Assembly (NCBI RefSeq): GCF_040436345.1
Contig: NC_133223.1
Coordinates: 17,957,113-18,021,112 of the forward strand
Origin: Pagrus major
Lineage: Eukaryota > Chordata > Actinopteri > Spariformes > Sparidae
Length of the DNA: 64,000 nucleotides
Direction of reading: 5' to 3'
This document shows positions 1-12,667 of this stretch, one piece after another. Under the pieces are notes generated by a model. It was not told where the DNA came from. It searched no databases and saw nothing but the letters and a program-made list of their open reading frames with translations. Both the position numbers and the translations under genes were made by a program. Each line of letters opens with the position of its first letter. Within the stretch, counting starts at the first letter, position 1.

Positions 1-790
1 TTAGTTTACTCATAATGTCCGTTGCTGCAGCACCTCTATTCACCCTCTGTCTGAATGCTCTGTTTTTGTGCTCGACTCTTTAACTCCCCTTCCAAATAGC
101 CCAGTCTGCCCTGATTAGTCAGCTCTTACAGGCCTGAGCAGGTACAGCCCCTATTACCTCAGCTATGCCAGTATTTGTGCAACCATGGCCGTGCTTGGGG
201 CATGGCTGAAGGTGGTGACTTTATAGTTGTGACATCACAACCTTACAGAGGTCCTGACGGCTTGTTTAAAGGCACAGTTTCTGAACACGTACACACAAAT
301 ACTTTTACAGTGTTTTTTTATAGCACCTAGACCTGCTTTATGAACACAACGACATGGACATGGAAATCTCACTTACTACAATATGGGACCTTTAACTATT
401 ACTGTCTCAAACAAAAAGTATTTACTCTGCCTAATTAAAAACATTACCCCATACCTGAGATGTGTGTTTCATTAGAAGTAGTGTTAGTTGTTGTAGTTTA
501 GAAGTTGCTGATGTAGTTTGGTGGTGGATTTTGCTGCACAGTAGAATCTTTTGCCTTCCTTTCACAAGTTGAAGATCACTAAATGCTCAAATCAATGACA
601 TGGATTGCTGCCACAGTTTTGATCACTTATAACAATTTGAGTCCTTGTGGAAACAGCATTGCACTCACACCTCACACCTGTAGTGTTGTGTTTGTTTGTT
701 TGTTTGTTTGCCTCTCCTAGCAAAGAACTGTTGTTTGTGGTGGTGATGTGTGACTTTAGTAAATGCGTTCCTTGTTTCCACTTGTTCCAG
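1..790. other. Non-coding, probably intron of the neurabin-like gene
   Basis: No exon could be recognised here. The stretch precedes the first recognisable coding exon of the + strand neurabin-like gene and reads as intron. A short GTTT-type simple repeat lies at about 689-710. A pyrimidine-rich tract leads into the acceptor AG at 789-790. Upstream exons of this multi-exon gene (actin-binding, PP1-binding, PDZ and coiled-coil parts) must lie to the left of the window. Confidence 0.5.
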
Positions 791-1688
791 AGTTTTTCAG
801 TCATAGATGATTCTAACGCTGCCAGTCCCAGTACAGACATCTCTGGGTTAGTCGCTGAACCCAATCTGTCTGGGCGCTCACACACTTTAATCTTCTCTTC
901 CAGCGAGGTGAGTGCTCTCCTTGTTGTGCAGTCACAAAAGCCGTGTGGGACGCTCCGATGCAGCTGAAAGGGGACATTCTCAAGCATGCTCTTTGAGCCT
1001 CCCCCCTTTCATAGCTGAGATTAAATTGTGAATGCAGAGGGGATAGAAGAGAGCTGCATGTGTGTGTTAAAGCTATTTTGTTTTGTGTTAAAAGAAGTCT
1101 TGTGGCTGAGCTTTTCTTAAGTCAGCTGTGATGTTAATAGTTTGTATTTTGCTTCTGTTAGAACCAGTGCTTCATGTTCTTTACAAGCTTTGGCAGACCA
1201 CAGAACAATGTTGACTGCTCTGCTGCCTGCTCAGTGGTTTCTCAGCTTCTGTTTTTTCTGATTTTAGAGTTTCAAGTGTCTCTCAGTAAAACATACAATA
1301 TGAAGACGCACACCTGAATATGTTATTGGTATTTTGCTGTCATTGCACGCTTGTTTTCTTAGTGCTAGCCTTGGAAATTTGTATACAGCACACGCATTTG
1401 TTTTGTTTGTTGGACATACTGTATACTTTCTTTGCTTTTTATTTTGTTCCCCCAGACTCCCCACTCCCTAACTGGAACTGCTTTTCAGCAATAGAAATAA
1501 ATTTGCTCAGATAATTGGTATAATTTCAGACAACATTTATTGAAGTGATTTTGTGAAAGAAGTGGAAATGTGATTAATGTCTGCATTTCACCTCTGGTAA
1601 CTTAACTGTGCATTAGAAACAGACTGTCAAACACATAGCACAATTCATGGCACTTTATAGCTGTTGCACATTGGCAGACACCCACTAA

Positions 1689-1779
<91 letters not shown>

Positions 1780-3407
1780 GTGGTATATATATGGTACACT
1801 CTTACTGAAGCATCAGTATGTTTATTTTTTACATCTGTTCATTTTATGTGTCCTCTGTAGACTTTGGATGATGAGCCAGTAGCTACAGGAAAAGAGTATC
1901 AGTGGCAGAACCGGCCTGTCTCTGAATGGACCAATCAGCAGGTCTGTCACTGGTTGATGGGCATGAATTTGGACCAATACACACCTGAATTCACAGCCAA
2001 GGGAGTGGACGGCCAGCAACTCTTGAATTTGGACAGTGACAAGTTGAAGGTGAGGTGAAAAAACAATACCTGGTGATATTAGTTTACTTTGAATGAACCG
2101 TGTAACAATGTAATGATAGTGTTTCTGTATCAGTGATGTTCTAATGTTTATATTCTTATCATTGGAGACCTCTTTCAATGCAAATCAAGTCAGTATTTAA
2201 TCACGTCTTGTCAGCCATCTTTTGACTGCCATCTTGTGGCCAGAAGAATTTTATCCTGTTGGCAGTTGCAACTTGAGATGACTCTGATTTCTAATTTATA
2301 TTTTACATTTCTGCAAAATTAGAGGGGAAAATGAATATTCAAAACATAAATGAGAGAAAATGCTTTAGCAAGACTACTGACGTGAGATCATGACTAGGCT
2401 ACATGTTGATTTGTAGAATTAAGTCATCTGTGTTAATTTACGGTATGTAACAGTTGGATTACATTTTTTAATCAGGCTAAAATTATAGTTATATATTTGA
2501 TCCTGATATCAACTTTCTGTTTTTGTGAAGTTCTCCACAGTTACACCACTACAAATGTAAAAAAAAAAAAGAATAAAAATGTTGTTTAGAAAAACTCACA
2601 CTAATAATATGAAGCGATCCTTCACAGCAAATTTGGCCTGGAATTGAAACGATTATTCAATTTATTTTTCTTGTGTTTGCTCCATTCTCTCAAATGTCAA
2701 TATTTCCCACTTTATTTTGCCTTATATGTTCACTTGAATGGCACTCAGTAGAGCACATCCATCGCCAAGGCCCAAGAGCCGCCTTTAAATATTATCAAAC
2801 TCAATAGCCCTGTATTACACTTATATTTTAAATCACACATAGACACCATCCACCTAAATACCTAATTTTTTCATCAAGATTAATGCATTATCCCCTGAGA
2901 AATAAACAAAAAGGTCAAAAACGTCTTGTCTCACAACGTTAAAGATCCTGGATCCGTCCCTTTATCTGAATCTGCACTAAAAATGAATCGGGTCTATTCT
3001 GGGCTGAGACCCTCCAAGTTTAGTGAAAATCAGTTCTGTAGTTTTTGTGTAAACCTGCTGACAAACCAACTAACACACAAGTGAAAAAAATAACCTCCTT
3101 GGCAGAAGTACTAAATTAAATATATTTGGGTTTCGCACTGATGTTTTGGCCCGATTAATCATTAGTTGCAGCCCTACTTTGGTCCCAAGTGACACGTTTT
3201 ACATATGGTAGAATTATTCTGTCCTAAATTTGTGCTTTTTTCTCTCAGGCACTTGGTGTTTCAAGTCAGAGCGACCGTTCAACCATCAAGAAGAAGCTGA
3301 AGGAGCTGCGTAAGGCTCAGGAGAAACTGGAGAAACAAAGAGAGAAAAAAGAGAAGGAGGTTCGACGCAGTGGGAGACCTCCAGTCAGTAATGACTCTGT
3401 CTGCTGA
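791..3407 (+). CDS. ppp1r9al: Neurabin/spinophilin-family (PPP1R9A-like) protein, C-terminal exons with SAM domain; 5' partial
   Basis: Three in-frame coding exons, all phase 0: 791-907, 1861-2049 and 3249-3407 (stop TGA 3405-3407). Seen: exon 1 ends in HTLIFSSSE at a GTGAGT donor; exon 2 begins TLDDEPV and carries [20 protein letters not shown], the start of a sterile alpha motif; exon 3 completes the SAM domain ([20 protein letters not shown]). A lysine/glutamate-rich helix ([17 protein letters not shown]) and a short tail ending NDSVC follow. This layout, SAM domain then charged helix, is that of neurabin-1 (PPP1R9A), an F-actin- and protein-phosphatase-1-binding scaffold of dendritic spines and cell junctions. 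Family knowledge puts the PP1-binding and PDZ parts further upstream, outside the window. Fish carry extra PPP1R9A-like copies. SAMD14 also has such a SAM domain and is the main alternative, but the DDEP...EYQWQNRPV lead-in favours neurabin-1. The family call is firm; the exact paralogue is inferred. Confidence 0.85.
1692..1776. repeat. (AT)n microsatellite
   Basis: An almost perfect alternating AT run of about 85 bp in the intron just upstream of the first SAM exon. It is low-complexity sequence, likely length-polymorphic, and creates spurious Ile-Tyr reading frames on both strands. Confidence 0.97.
2930..3110. repeat. Dispersed teleost repeat remnant
   Basis: The segment containing GACCCTCCAAGTTTAGTG and ending near AACCTCCTTGGCAGAAG resembles a repeat tail very common in fish genomes, remembered as a LINE-type 3' end. 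It lies in the last intron of the neurabin-like gene. The family name was not verified; a repeat-library search would settle it. Confidence 0.45.
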
Positions 3408-4540
3408 GCCAGCAGCTCTCAAAGTCCATCACAGCAGAACTATGACCAACCTTTTTTATACTTTTGGTGCCATGACGTCAACCTCACGTGTTGTTAATGC
3501 GAACAACCAGAAAACATGACTGACAGGAGTGAACCTTTGCCGACTGAGGTGCCAGTTATGGTGTCTGTTCAAACTGCAGCATCCTGTTTATCTTCTCATC
3601 GCTGTTTCTCTTGAATATTTTAACACCTTTTCAGCTCAGACCGTTTTAACTGAAAGATGGAGACTGTCCAAAAAAAACAAACAAAAAAAAAAACGTTGGG
3701 TATATGACCAAAAAGGAATCCTAACATTTTTTACCACTAAAAGGCTAGAAGCTATTATTGTTATTATTATTATAAAAAAGTCTGTTTTCAGATCTAATGT
3801 AGTCGTTGCAGATCATGCACATATTTACCGATGGAAGTCCAATGTATACTGCTTTTCAGCATTTTATATTTTGCTAGTATAACTTGCCTGTTTCCATGTA
3901 AAGACTCTTTGCAGGAACAGTTACTGTACAGTTCAGATAAAAGCACTATATTTGTCTTTTAAGCTTCAATGGGCGACAAGGTTTTAAATGTATAAATGAG
4001 TTTTATACATGTGCCTAATAACTGCATATCTTTTTTTTTTTTTTTTTTTTACTTAAATACCATTGTTCATTTTATACTATCTAAATTTTTCTACTAAGTA
4101 GAATAGCTCAGCCGTCATTTTTGCTGAATGAAAAGCAACAAACAAATCAAGTAGGGACGTGGTGAATGCTGCTTCTGCTGGCCCTGACTCTGGCTGTGTG
4201 TCGCTGAGATGGTACCATGATGCTCCATGTAAATACACACACAGCATGCAGGTCTGCTACACGTACGCCTCACCGGTCCATTAGACGGTCAGATGTGCCT
4301 ATGACAAGGACCTGTGTGAGTCTGGAGCGCAGCGTCGTGTCTGAATGTGAGGCTGAACAACGAGTCGTTGGCAGCCAAACCGAAGTGCTTCCTTTCTTCT
4401 TCCCACGCATGACTCCATGTTCTGTATAGAATACAACATGTTGGACTGCAACAAAATCATGTTTTCCACATCTCCTGAATCAGTGAAACATGTCTTGGTA
4501 CATACAGCATCAATAAACTAATTTTCACTTTATGAAGTGT
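3408..4540 (+). terminator. 3' UTR and poly(A) signal of the neurabin-like gene
   Basis: The sequence after the stop codon stays AT-rich with no further plausible coding exon. A canonical AATAAA lies at 4512-4517, followed by a GT/T-rich stretch (GTGTTTGCTTCC) that fits a downstream element, giving a 3' UTR of about 1.1 kb. The UTR includes a poly(T) run near 4030-4051. The end point is inferred; transcript data would fix it. Confidence 0.6.
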
Positions 4541-4596
4541 GTTTGCTTCCTGTTTGCTTTGGTCAGTGAGCTCCAGATAACTGCAGACTGACGTGT

Positions 4597-4935
4597 TTTA
4601 AGGTGCACGATGTAGTTTTGGGGAAAACATTTTAATCAGAAGAAAAAGATCTTCATTGACTGATTTTTTTTATACCTAAACAAAGTAGATGAACAAACTG
4701 ACCTTAAAGGACAGCACAGTTTCATACTGTTTTACTTTATTTATATTTGGCAGACCCTGCCACCTTTCTAGCATCAAACAGTGTTCTGGGACCCTTTTAT
4801 CGTCTGCAAACAGCTTGTTTATTCAGTTACGGAAAAATACATATTTCTGAGTTTGTATTATTACCTCGTTAATATTGTAAATATCACAGTTCTGAGTTTG
4901 AATTTCTTCTCTAAAACTACATAGTGCCCTTTTAA
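4597..4935. mobile_element. MITE-like element with imperfect terminal inverted repeats
   Basis: The left end TTTTAAGGTGCACGATGTAG and the right end, read on the opposite strand as TTAAAAGGGCACTATGTAG, match closely over about 20 bp and enclose roughly 300 bp without coding capacity. This is the structure of a non-autonomous DNA transposon (MITE). It lies between the two convergent genes, neurabin-like (+) and pdk1 (-). Confidence 0.6.
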
Positions 4936-7269
4936 TATATTGACACATACAGGGTTTGTACTATAAAGAGTCTTAAAGTTTGGAAAAATGCTTAATTTTA
5001 ACCGTTATGGTTTCAAGGTTAGAAATATGCTTGAATTTGAATATAATCCCTGAGAAATGCTTGATTTTCAACATAATTTCCTTGTTAAAGTCTTATTTTT
5101 AATTAAATGACCCTTTCATCATATTGACTTTTAAATTAACAAGAATTAACGAATCATGATCAAAACATACAGTCAGAGTTGATATGAACAGCTGCTGCTG
5201 ATAGTTGTGGGTATAAAGGAATTCTGTAAACTTGTATTTTTCGCAGTTGCATTTTCAGTAATTCATTCAAGGGTGGACATTTTTGTGTTAGATACCTTGA
5301 AAGTGCTTGAGTTTACTCTTAAAAAGCTGTAGTCCTGTATTAAATACTACTTTTATGAAGCTATTTAATTTTGAATTGTTGCCGACACTGTCAGGTGTTG
5401 ATTAAACGTGCTTTTTAAAATTTTTATTTTGAGGCTGTAGCCTATTTTGGACTGCAGTATTTTGTCATATTAGTGTTATTTTTATTATTTCATATCTTTG
5501 CTCCTCCATATTCTGTATGTAGTCTAATGGAAAACTACAGCAATGTAGAGCCTCAATATGTAGCAGAGAACTGAGTCAACAGACCAACAGAGCCATCTCA
5601 AAAGAAACTGAACATTTTTATGTGCGGTTGTATTAACTGCAGGGCTGCTCTATTGGCTCAGATATAGTTACTCAGTAATGAATCAGGGATTATGCAAGGC
5701 TTCTGTCACAGTCTGTAAATAAAAGATGACACACAGTTGACTCTGTAGATTATTCACTTATTCACAAATAATTTCTGCGCAGTTAAATGATCAGAAAAGC
5801 TTTTTTTAGGTGCACTCAAACAATATCACACAATACTTTCAGTATCAACGGTCTGGTGTAAATCTTGTTTATTCATTGAATTTTTAAGTCTCATATCAGT
5901 ATGGCAGGTGGTCTCATTGTAATATGGGGGACCCTCAATTATTTTAAATAATATATTTATAAACCACCTCCAATTATGCATCACTCTTCTGGATGTAACA
6001 GCAATATACCCACAGCAACAATGATTTAATTGTTAATGCCCTCAAGTAAATTATTTTAGCATTCAACTTGACTTTTTATTACAATTACATTTCAGAGCCA
6101 AAAGTGTCCCTTAAGAGTTTATTGTAGTGATGTCTCAACCAAACACAGGGCAGAAATCTGATCAGAAGTAACATGATATGTGGTGACACAAAGAACTGAT
6201 CACTGACACAACTAAGAATCAGTCTGAAGTATTTATTGTTTACTGAACATAATCCATACAGCAGAGCTGCTTAAGTGTAACAAGGAAAATATGGATTCTA
6301 GCTTATTTAACAGCAACCCAAACATTGTATCCCGTTGTAATGGGAAGGTGACATAATTCTCCTAAGGTCATCCTGCACCACCTGATTTTCAAAGAAACAG
6401 AGAAGGAAAAAAATATGTTGCAAACCCATCAACACTGTTTTGATCGCATGTTGCTTGTCTACTGAAGAAGAAATGCCCGAAATGAAAACATTTGGACCAA
6501 TAAGACTTATGACACACATTTCCAACGGATTTCAAAACAAGCAGCAACTTAATGTGGAAGTTTTCCTATTATCAAACTTCACACAGAGCAGAAGTGATGA
6601 ACAGAGCAGACTGTAACAGAAAAAGTTCAACTTTCAGCAAAATAAAACCAGCAAAGCAAATTAGGCCAAGCCGTAAACCAATAGAGCAAAATGTCAATAC
6701 AAAGTAAGTGGATACCTTAAAGAAACCTTACTTGTTGCACTAAAAGCATCAAAATCTAACGTTTCAACACATCAACACGTCGTCTGATTTGATCTGAACA
6801 CAAATAACCTGTTTCCTGTTTCGAACATGTTGGCTGGTAATGAATTGCAATACAGAAACACCAAAATACATTTGAGGTCATTTAGAAACTGTAACGCCAT
6901 TACAAGACATCGACGCACTTCTTTAATCACCATATTTAAAGAATGCTTAATGTAGATGCGATGTATGATTATCTTAAAAAAAAAAAAAAGTCTGCCTCAA
7001 AAATCCAGTATTGGTCTTTACTCTCACTAGCAAGAAGAGACGCTTTGCAGAAACGAATGAATAATGCTGTTTTTTGTTTTTTTAAATGAGGGCTGGTGCT
7101 CTCTGTCTATAGCTCTACAAGAAATATGGCACTAAAACTTTGTTCTAGTATTCTTTTTTCCCTTTTCTGTACAAAGAAATCTGGACCGATTAGTCCCCAT
7201 TAAACACACACACACACACACACTTAGCATCTCTTGCACACGTTGCTACAGGACGGCCGCCATTCTGAT
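4936..7269. other. Intergenic spacer including the pdk1 3' UTR
   Basis: AT-rich, with no supported reading frame. The right part should be the 3' UTR of pdk1, read leftwards from 7269. Minus-strand AATAAA motifs (TTTATT on +) at about 6232-6237 and 6118-6123 are candidate poly(A) signals, implying a UTR of about 1.0-1.15 kb. A short CA run lies at about 7205-7222. Which signal is used cannot be told from sequence alone. Confidence 0.45.
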
Positions 7270-10200
7270 CTAGAAACTGCGAAATGTGGTCATGTCCTTG
7301 GGTTCTTTGCTGGGGACGCACCAGTCGTCGGCCTCGTGGATCGTCTTGTAGTGTTTCCAGACGGACTTGTTGTACACGGGGAGCCTCTCGATGGACTCTG
7401 TGGAGAGGGCCTGACAGAAGACGGGGAGAATAAAGTTAACACAGGATGTTAACAATGCATGCATTCTTCTTTTTTCACATGCCGTTAACGTAAAACACAA
7501 TTACCCGAATGTAGATCACAGCATCAGTTCCATAACCCTCCAGGGAGTACAGCTTCAGGTCCCCTTGAAAGTAGCGGGCGTACAGACGAGAGATGGGCAG
7601 GCCGTAACCGTAACCAGCCTGGGGAAAAAACAGGGTTCATTTCTACAAGCGCAATCTACATAGCAAAGAGTAAATGTTACAGTGATGTGACTGACGTTGA
7701 TGTAGAGGAGACCTATTATGTTTTTTGGGGGTTTTTTTTGCCTTCCTTCAGTGTGTTATTTATTTTATTGTGCATGTAAAAGATCTTGAAAGCTAAAAAG
7801 GTCGATGTCTGCACCAACAGAAGCTCCTCTCTCCCACAGAAAACACTGTTCCTGAAACGCCTCGTCAGTAGTCTCGCCTTTAATTCCGTGACTTTGTGAC
7901 ATCACACTACATCATGATGTCCTACATTTGCATAATTTAATGCCTAGCAGCTAGTCTGGCACGTAGAAATGAATTTAGCACAGCTGCTCTGTTGTTGTTA
8001 GCGGTGCTGGATCAGGCATGTGTGAGCTGACCAATCAGAGTGGACTGTGTATTCAGGAGGGCGGGCCTTAAAGAGACAGGAGCTAAAACAGAGCGTTTCA
8101 GACAGAGGGTGAACACAGAGCTGCAGCACTGGACAGTATGAGGAAATTGATGTGGTTTTTGAGCATTAAAGCATGTAAGCCTTTTCTCGTAGTAACCCAA
8201 AATAAAATCTAGATTGATGAATAGCACTACAGGTACGAGGAAAAATATGTATCTTTGTTAAATATGATTTGGTGGTGAACTATCCCTTTAAGATTTTGAC
8301 GGCGCCAAGAACAACTTGGATCAGTCTGGAGCAAAGTTGGCTCACATTCATCCGAATTATTCACACACTGTTGATCACACATGAGGAATACTGACCAGAG
8401 GAGCAGCACGGGACCCGTCGATGCTGGGCCGAGGAGCTGTGGAGTACGTGTAGGTAAACAAGCGGTCAATCTTACGCAGCGGCACGCCTCCTCCACGATC
8501 ACTCACCTGGAGAAGAACATATGGTCTGAACAGTTTCCTCAGCCAGTACACTCACCCAACTGCCGTCGAGAAAATGCAGCAGCTCAGCTTTACCTTCACT
8601 GTCAGATCTTCAGTTCCCAGAGCGACCTGTGCGTGGATGGCAGGATACTCCATGGCATCGCCGTATAACTCCATGGTGGCCCGCATGGCGTTCTGCATTT
8701 TCCAAATGTTAAACAGAAGAGATAGGAAATATATGAGGATGTAAAACTGTGTCATGAAAACTGTGTTATGAGTTCAAAAAGTAAAATCCTACCTTAAAAA
8801 GTTCAAACACCATATGATACAAATGAGACGGCACGTACACCACAGCGACGTGGTTTTCCATCTCTTTCACTGCCAGGACACACACAACTGTGTTTATTTC
8901 TTTATTCATGAAACAGTTTGAAGTGCTTAAGATAAGCAGGAGGGATTGTGTGACGTATAAAATAAAAAATGTGTTTATTTAATTACCATTGAATTGCTCC
9001 AGTACCAGCTCCGGAGAGTTCATGTAGTACCGGTCACAAAGGTTTCGAGCATTTTCGTAGGCGTCTTCGAGGAAGAGGTTTGTTTTCAGGAAAGAACACA
9101 AACGACACTTGAATACTTGACCGACGACATGTTTGATCACTCGGTTATGTTCCTCATAAAAATATTGGTGTGACATTCTCACCTCTGATGACCTCACTGA
9201 CACGACAGTGTGGATCAATACTGCCGATCTGTTTGGGATGTGCAGGGTTCACCTTCACCTTCCCACCGAAGAGGAGAGCTGGAATACAAATACACAGGGA
9301 TGTGACCGTACACTATGGTATAAAGTGTAAATTGTTTAAAGGTGTAGTAGACAATTTATGAGAAAGATGGTAGATTGTTGAGTCTCATTTCCAGTTTGTC
9401 AAACACTAACTTTTTAGGTTCGTATATCGGTATCAGGAAAGTGGCAAAACCAAAGCATCAGTATTTGACAACCTGGAATTGAGACTCAACAATCAACTGT
9501 CTTTCTCCAGGACTTCTTCACCTTTAAGTGATAATACGCCCCAAACAGACATTTGTAGGAAGAGATTTCTGTCATGAAATGTCTGAAAATGTAAAAAATC
9601 ACAATTTGATCACAATTTCCCAGAGCCCTCAACGACATCTCCCCAAACTCAAAGATGTTCATTTTACCTTCACATGAGAACAAGAAAAGCAAAAAATCCT
9701 CGCAGCTAAGAACCCTTACCAGTTCAAAGAAACCTTCACCCATTTTACACATTAAAGTGTATTTACAGGTCTTCGGGAGCACTGCTGCACATTTGTTTTT
9801 TTTCTGCCACAAACTTAAAAATATCTCTATATCTTATGGTGAGTTGAGCCGGACTCAATAGAAGCTCTGCACTCTTTAATTTTCAGAAGAGCTTGCTCTT
9901 AATGTTGTTTCCTATCTTTTACACTTACATTTTATTAGAAAATCCTTTTTTTATGCTAGACAACAAGACATCCATATTATAAACATTATAAACTATGGGC
10001 ACTAAGTTTTTATGTAGCTCTACCCGATTGTCCATGAGTTGTAAAGCATTTAGCAAAACAACTGGGTCAAATTGAAATTAAAATAGTAAAGTTAACGGAC
10101 ATAAACCTGCTGCCCTGTTCACTATTACAACTCATCTAATATCTCTAAATGTTTTCAGTAACTTCTGTAACCCAACCTTGTGATTTTGTCCTTGACGTGT

Positions 10201-12224
10201 TCGCTCTCATAATCTAATCATGACCCTGTAAATCTTGTTTCTGTACTTTCTTATATTGTTCCTTTGTCCTTATTGTGTTACACAGCAGGGAAACCAGCAG
10301 AAAGAAAGTTTTTAACAGAGTCAGGCGTACAGCAGGGACTTTAGTTTCCTGCTAAAAGTAAAATATTGGTGATAATAATAATTATGACATGCCTAAAACA
10401 GACTGTAAAAAGATGCGATACAGACGGATCTTTTTCCAAACCAAACTATTTTTGTGCTACTATCTTTTATAGTGTAAGACTGGGCAGGTTTGGGTGTGGT
10501 CTGTTGATTCCTGGTTCACTGTGGCAGTGATGTTACAGGTCTACCGACAGTATACACTACAGAGCAGTGTATACACATTATATGATCTATGACGGAGATC
10601 AAGAGATCATGTTTTATAAAGCAGCAGCGAGTTGACTCACTGTGCTGGTTGAGCAACATCCTGATGGATATCCTGCTCATGTAGAAACGATCCAAGAAAT
10701 ACTGGACATTCTGGCTGACGACTGGGTCTGTGCCGTACGTCTCCTTGTACTCCACGACACCCTGAGCCATAGTGGGGATGACATCGTTGTGCCGGTTTCT
10801 GATTTTTATTACCGCATCTGTGAAACTAAATAAAGACAAAAAGATGTATTAACAATAAAACTACGTAAATTCATACAAGAAATAAAGCTAAACTGCACTG
10901 TGTGTGTTTTAATTCACTTACTCGTATGTGACTTTCTCATCATCCGCATTTTTGTCTTTGAACTCAAGAATCTCCTGAAAACTCTGCATGTACCTGCGTG
11001 AAAATAAAGGAGTGTCATAACTGTCTACTGGCAGGCATCAGTGTAATTTGAGAGATATCTAAGCAAAAGCAGAAGAAAAACCTTCATACCAGCTCTGCAC
11101 CAACCGGACGGATGGAGTCCTCAGTAAGTTGTCAGGCAGCAGGTTGATCTCTTTCATGATGTTCGCCAACCTCACAGGTAACTCCTGTCTGAGGAAGGCG
11201 AACGATGTCTTCTCACACGCGTTCTCTGAGCCTGACGGGTGTAATTACACAGTAATGTTATCGTTATTAAATAAATAGTATTGGAGGCAAAGGTTGCCAC
11301 AGAAGTGATTTCTCTCTCTAGAGCTGCAACAATCAATCGATTAGTTGTCACAAAGCAGACATTCTTGTCTGGTTTATTTCATCTATGAGCAATTTTTAAG
11401 TCATTGTGTCCTGTAAATTTACTGGGTCACGATATACAGTGTGGGTCATTCCACGCCAACTAGCCAACATTCAGACATTTTCCCAGTTCATGTCATGGAT
11501 ATTCTCGAAGAACTTAATATAAAAACCTAAATTCATGGGACCTTGTAAAATGTGTCACTGTACTCCTATATCTCATCGCTCATTTTTCACTGGATGATTT
11601 GCAACATGTATTCATTCAAATAGTTAATGCAGAATGTTCACAGTAATCAGATGAATAATAATAAATCTTTTTTTTTTTACCTCAACAAGTACTCTTTTAA
11701 TTTAAAATATAAACATCTCCACTAGTTTTCACTTTCTTGGTACCAAAGTTTGATTCTGTGATGTATCAAAATCACTGGCTGTAATATTACATTCACTAAA
11801 TACAATATAAACTGAAATGAAACTCTAAACTGTTCACCTTACATGATCTCGAGCTTCTGTCTCACTGCTATACTTACACATGTGCAATCTGCGTTCAATA
11901 AAACTCCCACAACAAACGTGTATTTCCAGTTCAGTCTCTAATCTTAATCTAACGATATGAGGAGGGACAATCATTATTTGATCAACAGCTCACAAGGGGA
12001 GGTAACACGTTGTATTGAGTGATCACAAGCAAAACAGCTGGGATCCACTGACTTCAAATGCTACATATGAAGGCATAAAGACATTGTTGTTTGTAGGGTG
12101 TGAACATCATCTTACCAAAATCCAGAAACTGCTTCATTGATAGAGGGGAGGGTGAAAATTTGGAGTAATAGTCAATGTCCTTTCCTACAGCCAAGCTGCT
12201 CCTCAGAAACCTTAAAATCCTCAT
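7270..12224 (-). CDS. pdk1: Pyruvate dehydrogenase kinase 1, mitochondrial (complete, 11 exons, 407 aa)
   Basis: Phosphorylates and inactivates the pyruvate dehydrogenase E1 alpha subunit in the mitochondrial matrix. Exons in transcript order: 12224-12116, 11231-11090, 10993-10922, 10825-10641, 9278-9183, 9064-8987, 8869-8793, 8692-8594, 8506-8396, 7618-7505, 7410-7270. All junctions are GT-AG and keep frame (1224 nt with stop). The N-terminus [10 protein letters not shown] is basic, as in a mitochondrial presequence. PDK landmarks: [16 protein letters not shown] in the helical domain; GHKL ATPase N-box ELFKNAMRAT (250-259); G1 box DRGGGVP (289-295); G2 box GYGYGLP (325-331); DW motif at 390-391. 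The ending [12 protein letters not shown] is PDK1-like rather than PDK2, PDK3 or PDK4. Length is slightly below human PDK1 (436), mainly at the N-terminus. Its start is divergent from nup62. Confidence 0.95.
7619..8395. repeat. Intron holding a probable dispersed repeat
   Basis: This pdk1 intron contains AGGAGACCTATTATG near 7710 and the phrase GGTGAACTATCCCTTTAAG near 8274-8292. Both are recalled as ends of abundant fish short repeats. No matching inverted termini were found, so this may be two fragments. Confidence 0.4.
9371..9496. repeat. Long near-perfect inverted repeat (hairpin) in a pdk1 intron
   Basis: The left arm 9371-9406 (starts TAGATTGTTGAGTCTCATTT) and the right arm 9461-9496 (ends GAGACTCAACAATCAA) are reverse complements at 32 of 36 positions, with a spacer of 54 bp. 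Transcribed in either direction it would fold into a 36-bp stem. It lies in the pdk1 intron between exons 4 and 5. It may be a palindromic MITE remnant or an intronic hairpin RNA source; the sequence alone cannot tell. Confidence 0.75.
11319..11410. repeat. Fragment of the AGAGCTGCAAC inverted-repeat family
   Basis: Begins AGAGCTGCAACAATCAATCG, matching the end of the repeat family found in fuller form at 32252-32592 and 35876-36190. Only the terminal part is recognisable, in the pdk1 intron between exons 1 and 2. Confidence 0.5.
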
Positions 12225-12636
12225 TTTGACAGGTCCGGTGCTGGCTCACTGGGCGGACGGTGTTGATCAGAAGGTGTCACAGACTACTGAGTTTGATCAC
12301 TGGTGGCATCCGCAGCACAGTCGTTGCATTGGTGTTAGCTAATCTATGTTGACATTAGCTTCCACGCTAACTTCGGCAGCTCGCACACACGCTCGTGGAG
12401 TTAACGTCCAGTTATGGAGGGATTTGGTAACATTTGTGCATCCATGGTCACCTCAACGGTGAAATATGTATTTAGTTGTCCTTTAGTTCACTGGCTCATA
12501 GCTGAATCCTTGTGGTGGAAATGTCAACATGCCAAGACCGCCGTGTGAGTACAGTGTGTGAAGCTAGCTGAGCCAAAGAGTCACGACGATGACAAGATAA
12601 GTCACGCCAGTAACGTTCTCTATTCTTCTTCTTCTT

Positions 12637-12667
<31 letters not shown>

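Noticed and set aside
1602-1799. Frame with a long Ile-Tyr repeat
   Set aside because: Translation of the (AT)n microsatellite.
7270-12224. Possibility that the kinase is PDK2, PDK3 or PDK4
   Set aside because: The C-terminus KDMTTFRSF and the itga6 neighbour match PDK1. PDK2 and PDK4 have different tails and lie in the other DLX blocks.
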